NCBI GenBank assembly: GCA_040772665.1 | Contig: JAXGXT010000002.1 | Coordinates: 337,451 to 401,450, forward strand | Direction: 5' to 3' | Origin: JAXGXT01 sp040772665 | GTDB lineage: Bacteria > Bacillota > Clostridia > Lachnospirales > Anaerotignaceae | Length of the DNA stretch: 64,000 nucleotides | Shown: positions 8,771 to 17,453 of the stretch, in pieces | Position numbering within the stretch: position 1 is the first letter of the stretch | Layout: each line of letters opens with the position of its first letter | Made by a program: the position numbers and the translations under genes | The notes under the pieces: model-generated | The model's input: the letters and a program-made list of their open reading frames with translations, nothing else | The model's database searches: none | Told to the model about the DNA's origin: nothing

Positions 8771-8799
8771 ATTATACCCCTTTCAACCTTTTAATACAA
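8771..8799 (-). promoter_or_regulatory. Predicted fba promoter
   Basis: On the minus strand: TTGTAT, 17-bp spacer, TATAAT (plus-strand ATTATA at 8771-8776 and ATACAA at 8794-8799). Confidence 0.65.
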
Positions 8800-8842
8800 G
8801 GAATTTAATTTAAGAGAAAGTGTTTTAATTTGCTTTTTTTTA

Positions 8843-8851
8843 TGTTATAAT
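8843..8851 (+). promoter_or_regulatory. Extended -10 promoter of lspA
   Basis: TGTTATAAT, an extended -10 element, with only a weak -35 (TTTTAA) 17 bp upstream. Confidence 0.5.
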
Positions 8852-8924
8852 GGCATCAGATGAGAAGTTTTAAAGGCTTTGAAGCCATAAAAAGACATTT
8901 GAGGAAATAAGAAAGGGTCTTGAT

Positions 8925-9371
8925 TTGGTATATTTAGCGATAATAATTTTAATACTAATTTTAGATTTATACACAAAAAGTGTTGCGGTTAAAAACCTTG
9001 AGGTTGAAGAAAAAAGGAAGGCTCCTTTTAAAAATACCTTTTGGTGGCACAGAAAAAACTATGGTGTTGCCTACAGCCAATTCAGCAAGTTTCCAAATGC
9101 AGTTAAGCTTGTGACAAGTGTTTTAACATTAATGGGATATTTATTTCTTTTTATTTTGCTGCGGTTTAAAGGGCTGCGAACTTTAAAGATTGGTCTTTCA
9201 ATGGCACTTGGCGGAGCAAGCGGTAATTTAATTGATCGTGTCAGGAATAATTGCGTTACAGACTTTATATATATAAGGTGTGAGAACGCACCCATTTTTA
9301 ACCTGGCCGATGTGTTTATTGTTATCGGTTCTTTGGCGGCAGCTATTGCAGCCTTAAAAATTAAAGATTGA
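8925..9371 (+). CDS. lspA: Lipoprotein signal peptidase (signal peptidase II)
   Basis: Membrane aspartic protease that removes signal peptides from prolipoproteins. 148 residues with four hydrophobic segments. Conserved family boxes: DLYTKS near the N-terminus, KNYGVAYS, GGASGNLIDR (first catalytic Asp) and FNLADVFI (second catalytic Asp). Start is a TTG, supported by GAAAGGG 7 bases upstream; the next in-frame ATG lies far inside the protein. The VAYS version of the usual GAAF/GVAF box is a mild variation. The lipoprotein encoded at 9628 would be a substrate. Confidence 0.93.
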   Translation: MVYLAIIILILILDLYTKSVAVKNLEVEEKRKAPFKNTFWWHRKNYGVAYSQFSKFPNAVKLVTSVLTLMGYLFLFILLRFKGLRTLKIGLSMALGGASGNLIDRVRNNCVTDFIYIRCENAPIFNLADVFIVIGSLAAAIAALKIKD

Positions 9372-9373
9372 GT

Positions 9374-9560
9374 ATTCTCCTGAGATGTTCGATAACCTGT
9401 TTATTTGAACCTACATCATAATCATGGGAACCCTATACACAAAGATATGTCAGGCCTCAAGCTAATTCCCTTTGGGCAGAGGAAGACAAAATCAACAGTT
9501 GCGGGTACCCCCCTAGCCAAGGCTAGGTGTCAAATGGCGGGAACGGCATCTTGGGATATT
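9374..9560 (+). ncRNA. ssrS: 6S RNA
   Basis: Regulatory RNA that binds sigma-70-type RNA polymerase holoenzyme. The closing stem CCTGAGATG (9379-9387) pairs with CATCTTGGG (9547-9555), and the pattern TGAGATGTTCG...GGCATCT is the terminal-stem signature also seen in E. coli 6S RNA. Length of about 180 bases fits. The interior has only short local pairings, as expected for the open promoter-mimic bubble. It begins immediately after the lspA stop codon, so its promoter is inside lspA or it is processed from the lspA transcript. Exact ends are estimates. Confidence 0.82.
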
Positions 9561-9573
9561 ACATAGACTTTAT

Positions 9574-9606
9574 GGGTGAGATATTTTTTATCTTGCCCTT
9601 ATTTTA
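9574..9606 (+). terminator. Terminator after 6S RNA
   Basis: Stem GGGTGAGATA / TATCTTGCCC (two G-T pairs) around a T-rich loop, followed by a T-rich TTATTTTATTT tract. Confidence 0.6.
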
Positions 9607-9627
9607 TTTCACAAATTGGAGGGAATT

Positions 9628-12000
9628 ATGAAAAAACAAATTATTATTGTTTTTACGGCTGTAATGCTGGCTTTAAGCGGCTGCACAAAGAAAGAAAATC
9701 AAACCCCCAAGGGAAACATTATTACAGAAGGAAAAAATGAAACTCAAACACCTAAGCCTGGTGAAAACATTCCTATTTCAAGGGCTTTAGCGGCAAAAAT
9801 GCTGGCTCTTGCTTTTAGCACGACGGAAGAAATAGCAAACATGGATAACGAAATAGATTTTTTGGATATTGATAATAATGCATGGTACTATCCTTACATA
9901 AACAGAGTTTGTTTTCTTGGGCTTATGAGAGGAACGGACAAAGGGTTTTTGCCCGACGAGCCTCTTAGTTTAAGACAGGTTCAAATTATACTTGAGGATA
10001 TTTCTAATAAGAAAGTCGAAGCCAATAAATCCAATTTAGATAAAGCCGTTTCATTAAGTCTTTGGACAGAGCTATTTTATGAGGCAATTAAGGAAAAAAC
10101 TGAAGAGTTGGGAATTAAAGTTAAAGAAACATCAATCTTTGCCACGGCAGAGCAAGGAAACATGCCATCGTGGAGTGTATCCACAGAAAAGGGAGTTTTA
10201 AAATGCAATGGATATGCCATAGATGCATACGTGGATAAAACCGTAAAGGCTTTGATAAAAGAAAATGAGATTATGGGAATACTTTCTATTGAAAAGGATT
10301 ACGGACAATTTAAAAATGTATATATTAAAAATAATGATAATAAAAGTATAGAGATTTTTTACGAAGGGGGAAACCGAACATTTAATTACGCAAATACAGT
10401 TGATATGCCCATAGCTGATGTTGAAATAAAAAACGGAGAAATTATAAATATACTGCCAACTGAAACAAGTTTTAGAGATACAGTTAAGCTGATTGATAAT
10501 AAAAAAGTTTCTTTGGAAGAAAAGGGCGAATTAAAATTAAGTGAAGATTTTAAAGTTTATGATGTAAATGACGAAGTGGTTTTTAAAGAAAAGTCTGCAT
10601 TAATCTGCGGAACAAACATAGGCAAGCTTTACATAAAGGATAATGTTGTGTGTGCCGCTGTTATAGACCAAAATGCAGCTTTAAAAGACTTAAGGGTGGT
10701 TATAGGAACAACAGGATTTTCAGGATATGTTCATAAAAATGCAGATATTACAAGTACTGGTTTGCTTTCAGTTAAATCGGGAGAAGATTTGACAGAAGTA
10801 AAAAAAATAAATCTCCCTCAGGATGATAAAAAATATTTTGGGGAAAACAGCAGAATTTATGTATATGCCCAAAAAGAAAAATCAATAGAAATTTCTTCAA
10901 TAGAAAGAAACTGGCAGGGGCTATATCCGCAATATAGTGGTGTTATCGAGATAGAAAAAAGAGAAGACGGATATGTGATTGTAAATGAAATTGACATGGA
11001 AACATACCTTGCCGCAGTTGTGCCAAGTGAAATGCCTTCATCCTATGGTTTAGAGGCATCAAAGGTGCAGGCAATCTGTGCAAGAAGTTATGCTTACAAT
11101 CAATTTTTTACTAATAAATTTTATGAATACGGTGCTAATATTGATGATTCTGTTATGAGTCAGGTATATAACAACATTCCTGCCAATGACATTTCAAAAA
11201 AAGCAGTAAAAGAAACAGAGGGAATGTATTTACAGCATAATGATGAAGTAATAAGTGCAAACTTTTTCTCCACTTCCTGCGGCTCTTTTGCAAACAGCGG
11301 AGAAGTTTGGTCAAAGGGCAATATGTTTCCATCTGAAAGCAAGGAATATTTAAAGGCGCATAATGAAACCAATGAAAATTTAAGTGATGAGGAAAGTATG
11401 CGTAATTTCATTTTTTCTGATAATACAGGCTATGATGGATGGAGTGAATGGAGCAGATGGGAAGTTACAATGAATCAAAACCAGCTTATGTATACAATAG
11501 AAAACAATCTTCAAAAAGCATATTTATCAAGCCCAAACCTTGTTAAAACACTTCAGGATAATTATGAGTTTAAAAGCCGACCTATAGAACCTTTGGGAAA
11601 AATTATAGATATAAAGGTCCTGAAAAGAGGGGCAGGAGGAAACATAATGGGGCTTAAAATAGAGGGGGACAAGAACACAATTCTTTTAAGAACAGAATAT
11701 ATAATCAGAACTGTTCTTCGCCCTGTGGGAGAAAACGAGCCTGTGGAAACAACCCTTAAAAACGGAAGAAAAATAAACAATTATTCTCTTATGCCAAGTG
11801 CGTATTTTATCATGGAAACAGAAAGTGATGAAGAAGGCTTTATAAAACAGATAACCTTTATTGGCGGAGGAAACGGGCATGGTGTGGGAATGAGCCAAAA
11901 CGGAGTTAAAAAAATGGCGGAAGAAGGCAAAACATATAAAGAGATTTTAAGTTACTATTATAAAGGAACGGAAGTAATTGCTAAAAACACAAGCAAATGA
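9628..12000 (+). CDS. SLH-domain lipoprotein with SpoIID/LytB domain
   Basis: 790 residues. Signal peptide with lipobox LSGC (Cys at about residue 19), so a surface lipoprotein. An S-layer-homology-like segment runs about residues 49-115 (NNAWYYPYINRV, GFLPDEPLSLRQ). A long low-similarity middle region follows. From about residue 430 there is a SpoIID domain: IDMETYLAAVVPSEMPSSYG with the Glu of PSEMP (about residue 466) at the position of the SpoIID catalytic acid, QAICARSYA, SCGSFA, and the closing GGGNGHGVGMSQNG. SpoIID proteins are peptidoglycan lytic transglycosylases. True SpoIID is about 340 residues, so this is a larger relative, probably acting on the cell wall. Start at 9628 follows GGAGGG; a TTG at 9616 precedes that site and is rejected. 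Confidence 0.88.
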   Translation: MKKQIIIVFTAVMLALSGCTKKENQTPKGNIITEGKNETQTPKPGENIPISRALAAKMLALAFSTTEEIANMDNEIDFLDIDNNAWYYPYINRVCFLGLMRGTDKGFLPDEPLSLRQVQIILEDISNKKVEANKSNLDKAVSLSLWTELFYEAIKEKTEELGIKVKETSIFATAEQGNMPSWSVSTEKGVLKCNGYAIDAYVDKTVKALIKENEIMGILSIEKDYGQFKNVYIKNNDNKSIEIFYEGGNRTFNYANTVDMPIADVEIKNGEIINILPTETSFRDTVKLIDNKKVSLEEKGELKLSEDFKVYDVNDEVVFKEKSALICGTNIGKLYIKDNVVCAAVIDQNAALKDLRVVIGTTGFSGYVHKNADITSTGLLSVKSGEDLTEVKKINLPQDDKKYFGENSRIYVYAQKEKSIEISSIERNWQGLYPQYSGVIEIEKREDGYVIVNEIDMETYLAAVVPSEMPSSYGLEASKVQAICARSYAYNQFFTNKFYEYGANIDDSVMSQVYNNIPANDISKKAVKETEGMYLQHNDEVISANFFSTSCGSFANSGEVWSKGNMFPSESKEYLKAHNETNENLSDEESMRNFIFSDNTGYDGWSEWSRWEVTMNQNQLMYTIENNLQKAYLSSPNLVKTLQDNYEFKSRPIEPLGKIIDIKVLKRGAGGNIMGLKIEGDKNTILLRTEYIIRTVLRPVGENEPVETTLKNGRKINNYSLMPSAYFIMETESDEEGFIKQITFIGGGNGHGVGMSQNGVKKMAEEGKTYKEILSYYYKGTEVIAKNTSK

Positions 12001-12037
12001 TAAAATATACAAAAGAATTGACAGAAGGTGTTGAAAA

Positions 12038-13570
12038 TTGTTATCTAAAATTATAAGCAGTGCCGTTATTGGCGTTGATGGATATATTGTTGAGGTTGAA
12101 GTGGATATAAGCAGCGGCTTGCCCTCAATTGACTTAGTTGGACTTCCAGATTCGGCTGTCAAAGAATCAAAGGAAAGGGTAAGAACAGCCATTAAAAACA
12201 GCGGATTTCAATTTCCTGTTAAAAGAATAACTGTTAATCTTGCTCCTGCCGATACAAAAAAAGAGGGTGCATCTTTTGATTTGCCCATAGCAATAGGAAT
12301 TTTACAGAGCTGTGAAATTATAGACGAAAAAGCAACGAAAGACATTCTTTTCACAGGAGAGCTTTCCCTTGACGGCTCCATAAGAAGTGTCAGCGGTGTT
12401 TTGCCCATGGTTTACAGTGCCTTTAAAAGCGGAATTAAAAAGTTTATTGTTCCTTATCAAAATGCTAAAGAGGCATCTCTTGTTGAAGGTGCAGAAGTTT
12501 ATGCTGTTAAAAACTTAAAAGAACTGTGTGAGCATTTAAATTCAAGTAAAAAAGTGGATACATTTAATTTTAATGCAAGAGATTTATTTAACGGAAACTA
12601 TGACGATGAGGTTTTAGATTTTGCCCATGTAAAAGGTCAGGAAAACGTAAAAAGGGCAATGGAAATAGCCGCCGCAGGATATCACAATATACTTCTTGTG
12701 GGGCCTCCGGGGTCAGGCAAAACAATGCTTGCCAAAAGAATGCCGTCAATAATGCCAAGGCTTACATTTGATGAATGTTTAGAGATTACAAAGATATACA
12801 GTGTGGCTGGGCTTCTTTCCGACAAAGAAACTCTTATAAACAAAAGACCTTTTCGTTCGCCTCATCACACAATTTCAGCCTCTGCCCTTACAGGAGGGGG
12901 AAGAATACCTAAGCCCGGAGAAATTTCTCTTGCAAACAAAGGTGCGCTTTTTCTTGATGAATTTCCTGAGTTTGCAAGAAATGCCCTTGAAATTATGCGT
13001 CAGCCCCTTGAAGACGGGGAAGTGACAATTTCAAGAGTGAACGGCACAGTTACATATCCCTCTGATTTTATGCTTATAGCGGCTATGAATCCATGCCCTT
13101 GCGGCTATCTTGGAGATGGTGACAGATGCCGCTGCACTACCAATGAAATTGTTAAGTATTCAAGCAAAATTTCAGGCCCTCTTCTTGATAGAATCGATAT
13201 ACAGGTGGAGGCTGCGTCAATAAAGTACGATGATTTAAGCAACAACAAAGAACAGGAAGGTTCTTATGAAATTAGAAACCGAGTTGAAAAGGCTCATGAA
13301 ATTCAGCTTGAAAGATATAAGAATGACAGCATACATTTTAACAGCCAGCTTACAGCACCTCTTATTGAAAAATACTGTATACTTGGAGATAACGAAAAGG
13401 CACTTCTTAAAAACGCTTTTGAGAGAATGAATTTAAGTGCAAGGGGATACCATAAAATTTTAAAGACTGCCAGAACTGTTGCAGATTTAGACGGAAGTGA
13501 AAAAGTAACTATTAAGCACTTGGCGGAGGTAATTCAATACAGAAGTCTTGACAGAAAATATTTTATGTAA
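12038..13570 (+). CDS. comM: ComM/YifB-family AAA+ ATPase (Mg chelatase-like)
   Basis: 510 residues. The family order is complete: N-terminal ChlI-like domain (VDISSGLPSIDLVGLPDSAV), Walker A GPPGSGKT at about residue 225, FRSPHHTIS, Walker B ALFLDEFPEF, AAMNPCPCGYLGD with Cys cluster, and C-terminal domain (LSARGYHKILKTARTVADL). ComM acts as a hexameric helicase promoting branch migration during natural transformation in Gram-negatives; its role in Clostridia is less certain. The start is TTG with GAAGGTG 6 bases upstream; the family normally starts MLSKI or similar, agreeing with LSKII here. Confidence 0.93.
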   Translation: MLSKIISSAVIGVDGYIVEVEVDISSGLPSIDLVGLPDSAVKESKERVRTAIKNSGFQFPVKRITVNLAPADTKKEGASFDLPIAIGILQSCEIIDEKATKDILFTGELSLDGSIRSVSGVLPMVYSAFKSGIKKFIVPYQNAKEASLVEGAEVYAVKNLKELCEHLNSSKKVDTFNFNARDLFNGNYDDEVLDFAHVKGQENVKRAMEIAAAGYHNILLVGPPGSGKTMLAKRMPSIMPRLTFDECLEITKIYSVAGLLSDKETLINKRPFRSPHHTISASALTGGGRIPKPGEISLANKGALFLDEFPEFARNALEIMRQPLEDGEVTISRVNGTVTYPSDFMLIAAMNPCPCGYLGDGDRCRCTTNEIVKYSSKISGPLLDRIDIQVEAASIKYDDLSNNKEQEGSYEIRNRVEKAHEIQLERYKNDSIHFNSQLTAPLIEKYCILGDNEKALLKNAFERMNLSARGYHKILKTARTVADLDGSEKVTIKHLAEVIQYRSLDRKYFM

Positions 13571-13616
13571 TAAAAAATGCCGCAAAGCATACTCTTTTTA
13601 AAAAGGAGGTGCTTTT

Positions 13617-14213
13617 GTGGCTGATTTTATTTTATATCTAACAGGAATTATAAAAGCTTTTGGTTATCTGGGGATTTTTATTGCTACTGCTTTTGAATAT
13701 GCCTGCTTTCCCGTTTCAAGTGAAATTCTTCTTCCTTTTATAGGATATTCGGTTTTTTTAGGACGGATGTCATATCTTGCCGCAGTTTTTTCAAGCACTT
13801 TAGGTGCTTTTTTTGGATGCAGTTTTTGTTATGGTCTTGGCAGGTTCGGGGTTAGATTTATAGAAGGGAAAGTTTATGATAAGTTTCCTTCTTTAAAAGA
13901 GGGAATAAAAAAAGCCGAGGGCTATTTTAATAAAATAGGTCGGCAATCTGTGTTTTTTGGAAGGCTTATGCCTATAGTCAGAACTTATATTTCTTTTCCC
14001 GCAGGAATGGCAAAAATGAAATATTCAACATTTCTTTTTTTCTCAATTCTTGGGGCATTTGTTTGGAACATTATTCTTATTGGGCTTGGATATTTAATGG
14101 GTGAACACTGGAAAGAAATTTCCGTATTTTTTTCTCAAAATAAAACTTTAATTACACTAATTGTCTTGATATTGTTTCTGGTTTTATATTTGGTTAAGAA
14201 AAAACATAATTAA
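13617..14213 (+). CDS. DedA-family membrane protein
   Basis: 198 residues, polytopic. DedA/VTT features: early acidic FPVSSEILLPFIGY, then GLGRFGVRFIE, the amphipathic FFGRLMPIVRTYISFPAG segment with the conserved Arg residues, AFVWNIILIGLGYLMG, and a basic C-terminus. Members act in membrane homeostasis and as undecaprenyl-phosphate or phospholipid carriers; the substrate cannot be told here. GTG start preceded by AAAGGAGGTG. The sequence before the start, CTTTTTAAAAAG, is a palindrome overlapping the ribosome binding site. Confidence 0.9.
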   Translation: MADFILYLTGIIKAFGYLGIFIATAFEYACFPVSSEILLPFIGYSVFLGRMSYLAAVFSSTLGAFFGCSFCYGLGRFGVRFIEGKVYDKFPSLKEGIKKAEGYFNKIGRQSVFFGRLMPIVRTYISFPAGMAKMKYSTFLFFSILGAFVWNIILIGLGYLMGEHWKEISVFFSQNKTLITLIVLILFLVLYLVKKKHN

Positions 14214-14269
14214 ATGTCGTAATTTATAAAAGGTCAAAATTCAAGTTCGCTTTTAATATAAATTTCTAA

Positions 14270-15232
14270 TTAGTTTTCAGAATTAAATTTATAAATAACT
14301 TTTTGTGAGAAAGTAATAAATTCTGCCATTGCCTGTGTTACATATTTATTTTTTTTATGAGCAAAAACTATGTTTCTTTTGGTTAAATCACTTTTAATTT
14401 TATAAAAAACTACATCAGTTTTTGAATATCCATATATTATAACTTTGTCTGTAACAAAAGAAATTCCCATGCCCATACAAGAAATATTATAACTTGTCAT
14501 AAGCTGGTCAAGATACATAACAACCTTTGGTGCAAAGCCTGCCTCTCTGCAAAGCGCCAATGCTCTTTCGCCCATATCATTTCCGTCTTTTAAAAATAAG
14601 AAGTTTTCGTTTCTGAAATTTTGTAATGAAACAGCAGGGAAGTCTTGTTTTAAATGTTTTTTATTTTTTATGTCAGCGGCACTTAGTTGATACTCCTTTA
14701 AAATCGTGTTCACTTCGTAATCTTTAGGAACGGCCAAAATTACATTTTCTTTTAAAACAGGATAGCATGAATATATTTTGCTGTTAAAATCAAAGCTGTC
14801 CATAACAAGGTCAATTTCTTCACCTAAAAGCTCTTTATGAAGCCTTGAAGAATGAGCTTCTATTAAATCAATTTCTATTGCAGGGTGTTTTTTTGAAAAC
14901 TTTGAAATGGCATGGGGAAGAATGTATGAAGCGAAGAAGTTTGAACCTCCGATTTTTAAATGCCCTGCATTTAAGGTTGCCATATCGTTTAGCCTGCATT
15001 CAAGATTATGCTGTATGCTTAAAATCTCTTCAACGGCTTCAATATAAACTTTCCCTGATTCTGTTAAAGTAAGAGGTGACATGCTTCTGTTAAAAAAAAC
15101 AGTTCCTGCTTCTTTTTCCGCTTTTTTAATTGCTGTGCTTAGAGCAGGCTGAGAAATTCCAAGCTTATTTGCCGCCTTGGAAAAATTCTTTTCTTTATAT
15201 ACCTCGTATACATAGTGCATGTTTTGAAGCAT
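14270..15232 (-). CDS. LysR-family transcriptional regulator
   Basis: 320 residues. N-terminal winged helix: FSKAANKLGISQPALSTAIK, then FFNRSMSPLTLTESG; C-terminal effector domain of the periplasmic-binding type (LKIGGSNFFASYILPHAI, EIDLVMDS). Ribosome binding site AAGGAG 7 bases before ATG. It follows DUF523 by 16 bp in the same direction, so it may be the end of the prfC transcript; no obvious divergent target gene lies next to it. Ligand unknown. Confidence 0.92.
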   Translation of the reverse strand: MLQNMHYVYEVYKEKNFSKAANKLGISQPALSTAIKKAEKEAGTVFFNRSMSPLTLTESGKVYIEAVEEILSIQHNLECRLNDMATLNAGHLKIGGSNFFASYILPHAISKFSKKHPAIEIDLIEAHSSRLHKELLGEEIDLVMDSFDFNSKIYSCYPVLKENVILAVPKDYEVNTILKEYQLSAADIKNKKHLKQDFPAVSLQNFRNENFLFLKDGNDMGERALALCREAGFAPKVVMYLDQLMTSYNISCMGMGISFVTDKVIIYGYSKTDVVFYKIKSDLTKRNIVFAHKKNKYVTQAMAEFITFSQKVIYKFNSEN

Positions 15233-15248
15233 GGCTCTACTCCTTAAT

Positions 15249-15665
15249 TTAAAAGTTTTCTTCGTTTTTAACAGTTATTCCGTTGTCAGATAAAAGCTGT
15301 GCCGTTATTCCGTTTCCGTTTATAAGAGTTTTATTAAAATTGCCGTCATATATTTTTCCGTAACCGCAAGAGGGGCTGTTACTTTTTAAAATGGCAAGGT
15401 TTATGTTGTTTATTTTGGCCAATCTCAAAACTATATTGGCACCTTTTTTAAAGCTGTCTGTATAGATATTCCCCTCTTTGTCAACAACTTCATTGTTTCT
15501 AATTTCAACAGGCGGTCTTGGCGTTGGCCTGCCGCCTAACTGCTCAGGACATATGGCAATAAGTGTATGTTTGCCTAAAAGCTGATTTATTTTAGGATAT
15601 TCCTTAACACTGCAATCATATCTGCATTCAAGCCCTAAAAGACAAGCACTTATTAATATGTTCAT
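15249..15665 (-). CDS. DUF523 family protein
   Basis: 138 residues from the ATG at 15665, 1 bp after the prfC stop codon, so translation is probably coupled. Family marks: ILISACLLGLECRYDC at the N-terminus, CPEQLGGRPTPRPPVEI, and LKSNSPSCGYGKIYDG. The conserved Cys residues (ACLLG, C-R-Y-D-C, CPE, SCG) suggest metal or cluster binding. Biochemical function of the family is not established. An upstream ATG at 15686 lies inside prfC and has no better ribosome binding site. Confidence 0.88.
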   Translation of the reverse strand: MNILISACLLGLECRYDCSVKEYPKINQLLGKHTLIAICPEQLGGRPTPRPPVEIRNNEVVDKEGNIYTDSFKKGANIVLRLAKINNINLAILKSNSPSCGYGKIYDGNFNKTLINGNGITAQLLSDNGITVKNEENF

Positions 15666-15666
15666 G

Positions 15667-17256
15667 TTATTCCAACTCACTTTCAATGTTCAATGCATCA
15701 ACAAGAACAATATTTTTATTTCTTTCGGCAAAGGTGTTTAATGTATACTGGTTTGCAAAAAGAAAAAGCGGACGCATAAAGCGATCATAAATAAGCATAA
15801 CCCTGGAATTTTCATATTGCTTTAAGCTTTTCACATCATTTGTTTTAACCCATCTAACCACATTAAAATCAAGAGAATCCATTTTGATTTCACAATTGTA
15901 TTCATTTCTAAGCCTATAGTCAAAAACTTCAAGCTGAAGAACACCTACAGCACCTAAAACAACTTCGTTATATTCGTTTGTATAAACTTGTATTGCCCCT
16001 TCTTGAGCAAGCTGTTGAACACCTTTTTGAAATTGTTTAGCTTTCAAAGAGTTAATGGGGCGAACCCTTGAAAACAATTCAGCAGGGAATGTTGGCAGAG
16101 GTTCAAAAAAGAGTTTGTTTTTGCTTGTTGTTATTGTATCTCCAATTTGGTATGTTCCGGAGTCGTAGATGCCTATAATATCTCCTGCAATGGCGGTATC
16201 AACTGTTTCACGTTCGTTTGCCATAAGCATTGTGCTTTGGCTTAGTTTTATTTGTTTTCCTGTTCTGGAAAGGGTTACACTCATGCCCCTTTCAAATTTT
16301 CCCGAACAAATTCTCATAAAGGCAAGCCTGTCACGGTGTGCAGGGTTCATATTGGCTTGGATTTTAAATATAAAACCACTGAAAAAGTCATCTGTTGGCG
16401 AAACTTCCCCTGTTGTTGTTTTCCTTATGCCCGGGGAAGGGGACATTTCAAGAAAGTGGTTAAGAAATGGTGTAACGCCAAAATCTGCAAGGGCAGAACC
16501 GAAAAATACAGGGGAAAGCTTTCCTTTAAGAATTAAATTCATGTCAAATTCATTCCCGGCACCTTCAATAAGTTCGATTTCGTTTCTTAAAGTTTCAAGA
16601 TTTGTTGATGAAATAAAGTTGTCCAATTCATCTCCGAAAATTCCTTTTTCACCAAGTTCAACTTCCATATCCGTTTTATATAAATATACTTTATTTAAAA
16701 GCCTGTCATAAACCCCCTCAAAGGTAAGACCGCTTCCTATTGGCCATGTTGCACTTACAGAAGGAAGGCCTAATGCGTTTTCCAAATCTTCAAGAATTTC
16801 AAGAGGGTCTTTGGCCTGTCGGTCTAATTTATTAATAAATGTAAAGATGGGAATGCCTCTCATACTGCAAACCTTAAAAAGTTTTTTTGTCTGAACCTCA
16901 ACTCCCTTTGCCGCATCTATAACCATAACTGCACTGTCAACAGAGGTGAGTATACGGTAGGTGTCTTCGCCAAAGTCATTATGTCCCGGTGTGTCCATTA
17001 TTGAAACTATTTTATCGTTATATTCAAACTGCATTACAGACGAGGTTACTGAAATTCCTCTTTGTTTTTCTATATCCATCCAGTCTGAGGTTGCAAATTT
17101 TGAGTTTCTTCTTGCTTTTACGGTTCCTGCTTCACGAATGGCACCGCCGTGAAGAAGCAGTTTTTCAGTTAAAGTGGTTTTTCCTGCGTCGGGGTGTGAA
17201 ATAATTCCAAATATTCTTCGTTTCATTATTTCTTTTTCTATATTTGCTGCTGACAT
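15667..17256 (-). CDS. prfC: Peptide chain release factor 3
   Basis: Translational GTPase that recycles RF1/RF2 after termination. 529 residues, normal for RF3. G motifs: SHPDAGKTTL, RGISVTSSV (switch I), DTPGHNDFGEDT, NKLD; the RF3-specific domains follow (QVYTNEYNEVVLGAVGVLQLEVFDYRL). Ribosome binding site AGAGAGGAAG. Promoter at 17309-17337. DUF523 and LysR genes follow in the same direction. Confidence 0.96.
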   Translation of the reverse strand: MSAANIEKEIMKRRIFGIISHPDAGKTTLTEKLLLHGGAIREAGTVKARRNSKFATSDWMDIEKQRGISVTSSVMQFEYNDKIVSIMDTPGHNDFGEDTYRILTSVDSAVMVIDAAKGVEVQTKKLFKVCSMRGIPIFTFINKLDRQAKDPLEILEDLENALGLPSVSATWPIGSGLTFEGVYDRLLNKVYLYKTDMEVELGEKGIFGDELDNFISSTNLETLRNEIELIEGAGNEFDMNLILKGKLSPVFFGSALADFGVTPFLNHFLEMSPSPGIRKTTTGEVSPTDDFFSGFIFKIQANMNPAHRDRLAFMRICSGKFERGMSVTLSRTGKQIKLSQSTMLMANERETVDTAIAGDIIGIYDSGTYQIGDTITTSKNKLFFEPLPTFPAELFSRVRPINSLKAKQFQKGVQQLAQEGAIQVYTNEYNEVVLGAVGVLQLEVFDYRLRNEYNCEIKMDSLDFNVVRWVKTNDVKSLKQYENSRVMLIYDRFMRPLFLFANQYTLNTFAERNKNIVLVDALNIESELE

Positions 17257-17308
17257 AAGTACTTCCTCTCTGTGTATAAATAAAATTTATAATTTTTAAT
17301 CAAACATT

Positions 17309-17337
17309 ATTATATGCACAAGAAAGAAAAAAAGCAA
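17309..17337 (-). promoter_or_regulatory. Predicted prfC promoter
   Basis: Minus strand TTGCTT, 17-bp spacer, TATAAT. The rest of the 197-bp interval 17257-17453 holds only the tyrS terminator and AT-rich sequence. Confidence 0.6.
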
Positions 17338-17410
17338 GAATTGGAGAAAAATATAATAATTTATTGAAATTATATTAAGATGTTATTTAAAAGTAAATGT
17401 TATAAAACAA

Positions 17411-17444
17411 CCCACGCAAAGATATGACAACAATCTTGCGTGGG
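17411..17444 (-). terminator. Terminator after tyrS
   Basis: Stem CCCACGCAAAGA / TCTTGCGTGGG with a short loop, 9 bp after the tyrS stop codon; T-rich on the minus strand (TTGTTTTA). Confidence 0.75.
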
Positions 17445-17453
17445 CTTAATTTT

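Noticed and set aside
13590..13617. CTTTTTAAAAAG palindrome before the DedA gene as an operator
   Set aside because: Such A/T palindromes are expected by chance in this composition, and no second copy is near.
16169..16711. 180-codon open frame on the plus strand opposite prfC
   Set aside because: Antisense shadow of the RF3 gene; Ser/Phe-rich composition comes from complementing a real gene, and no ribosome binding site.
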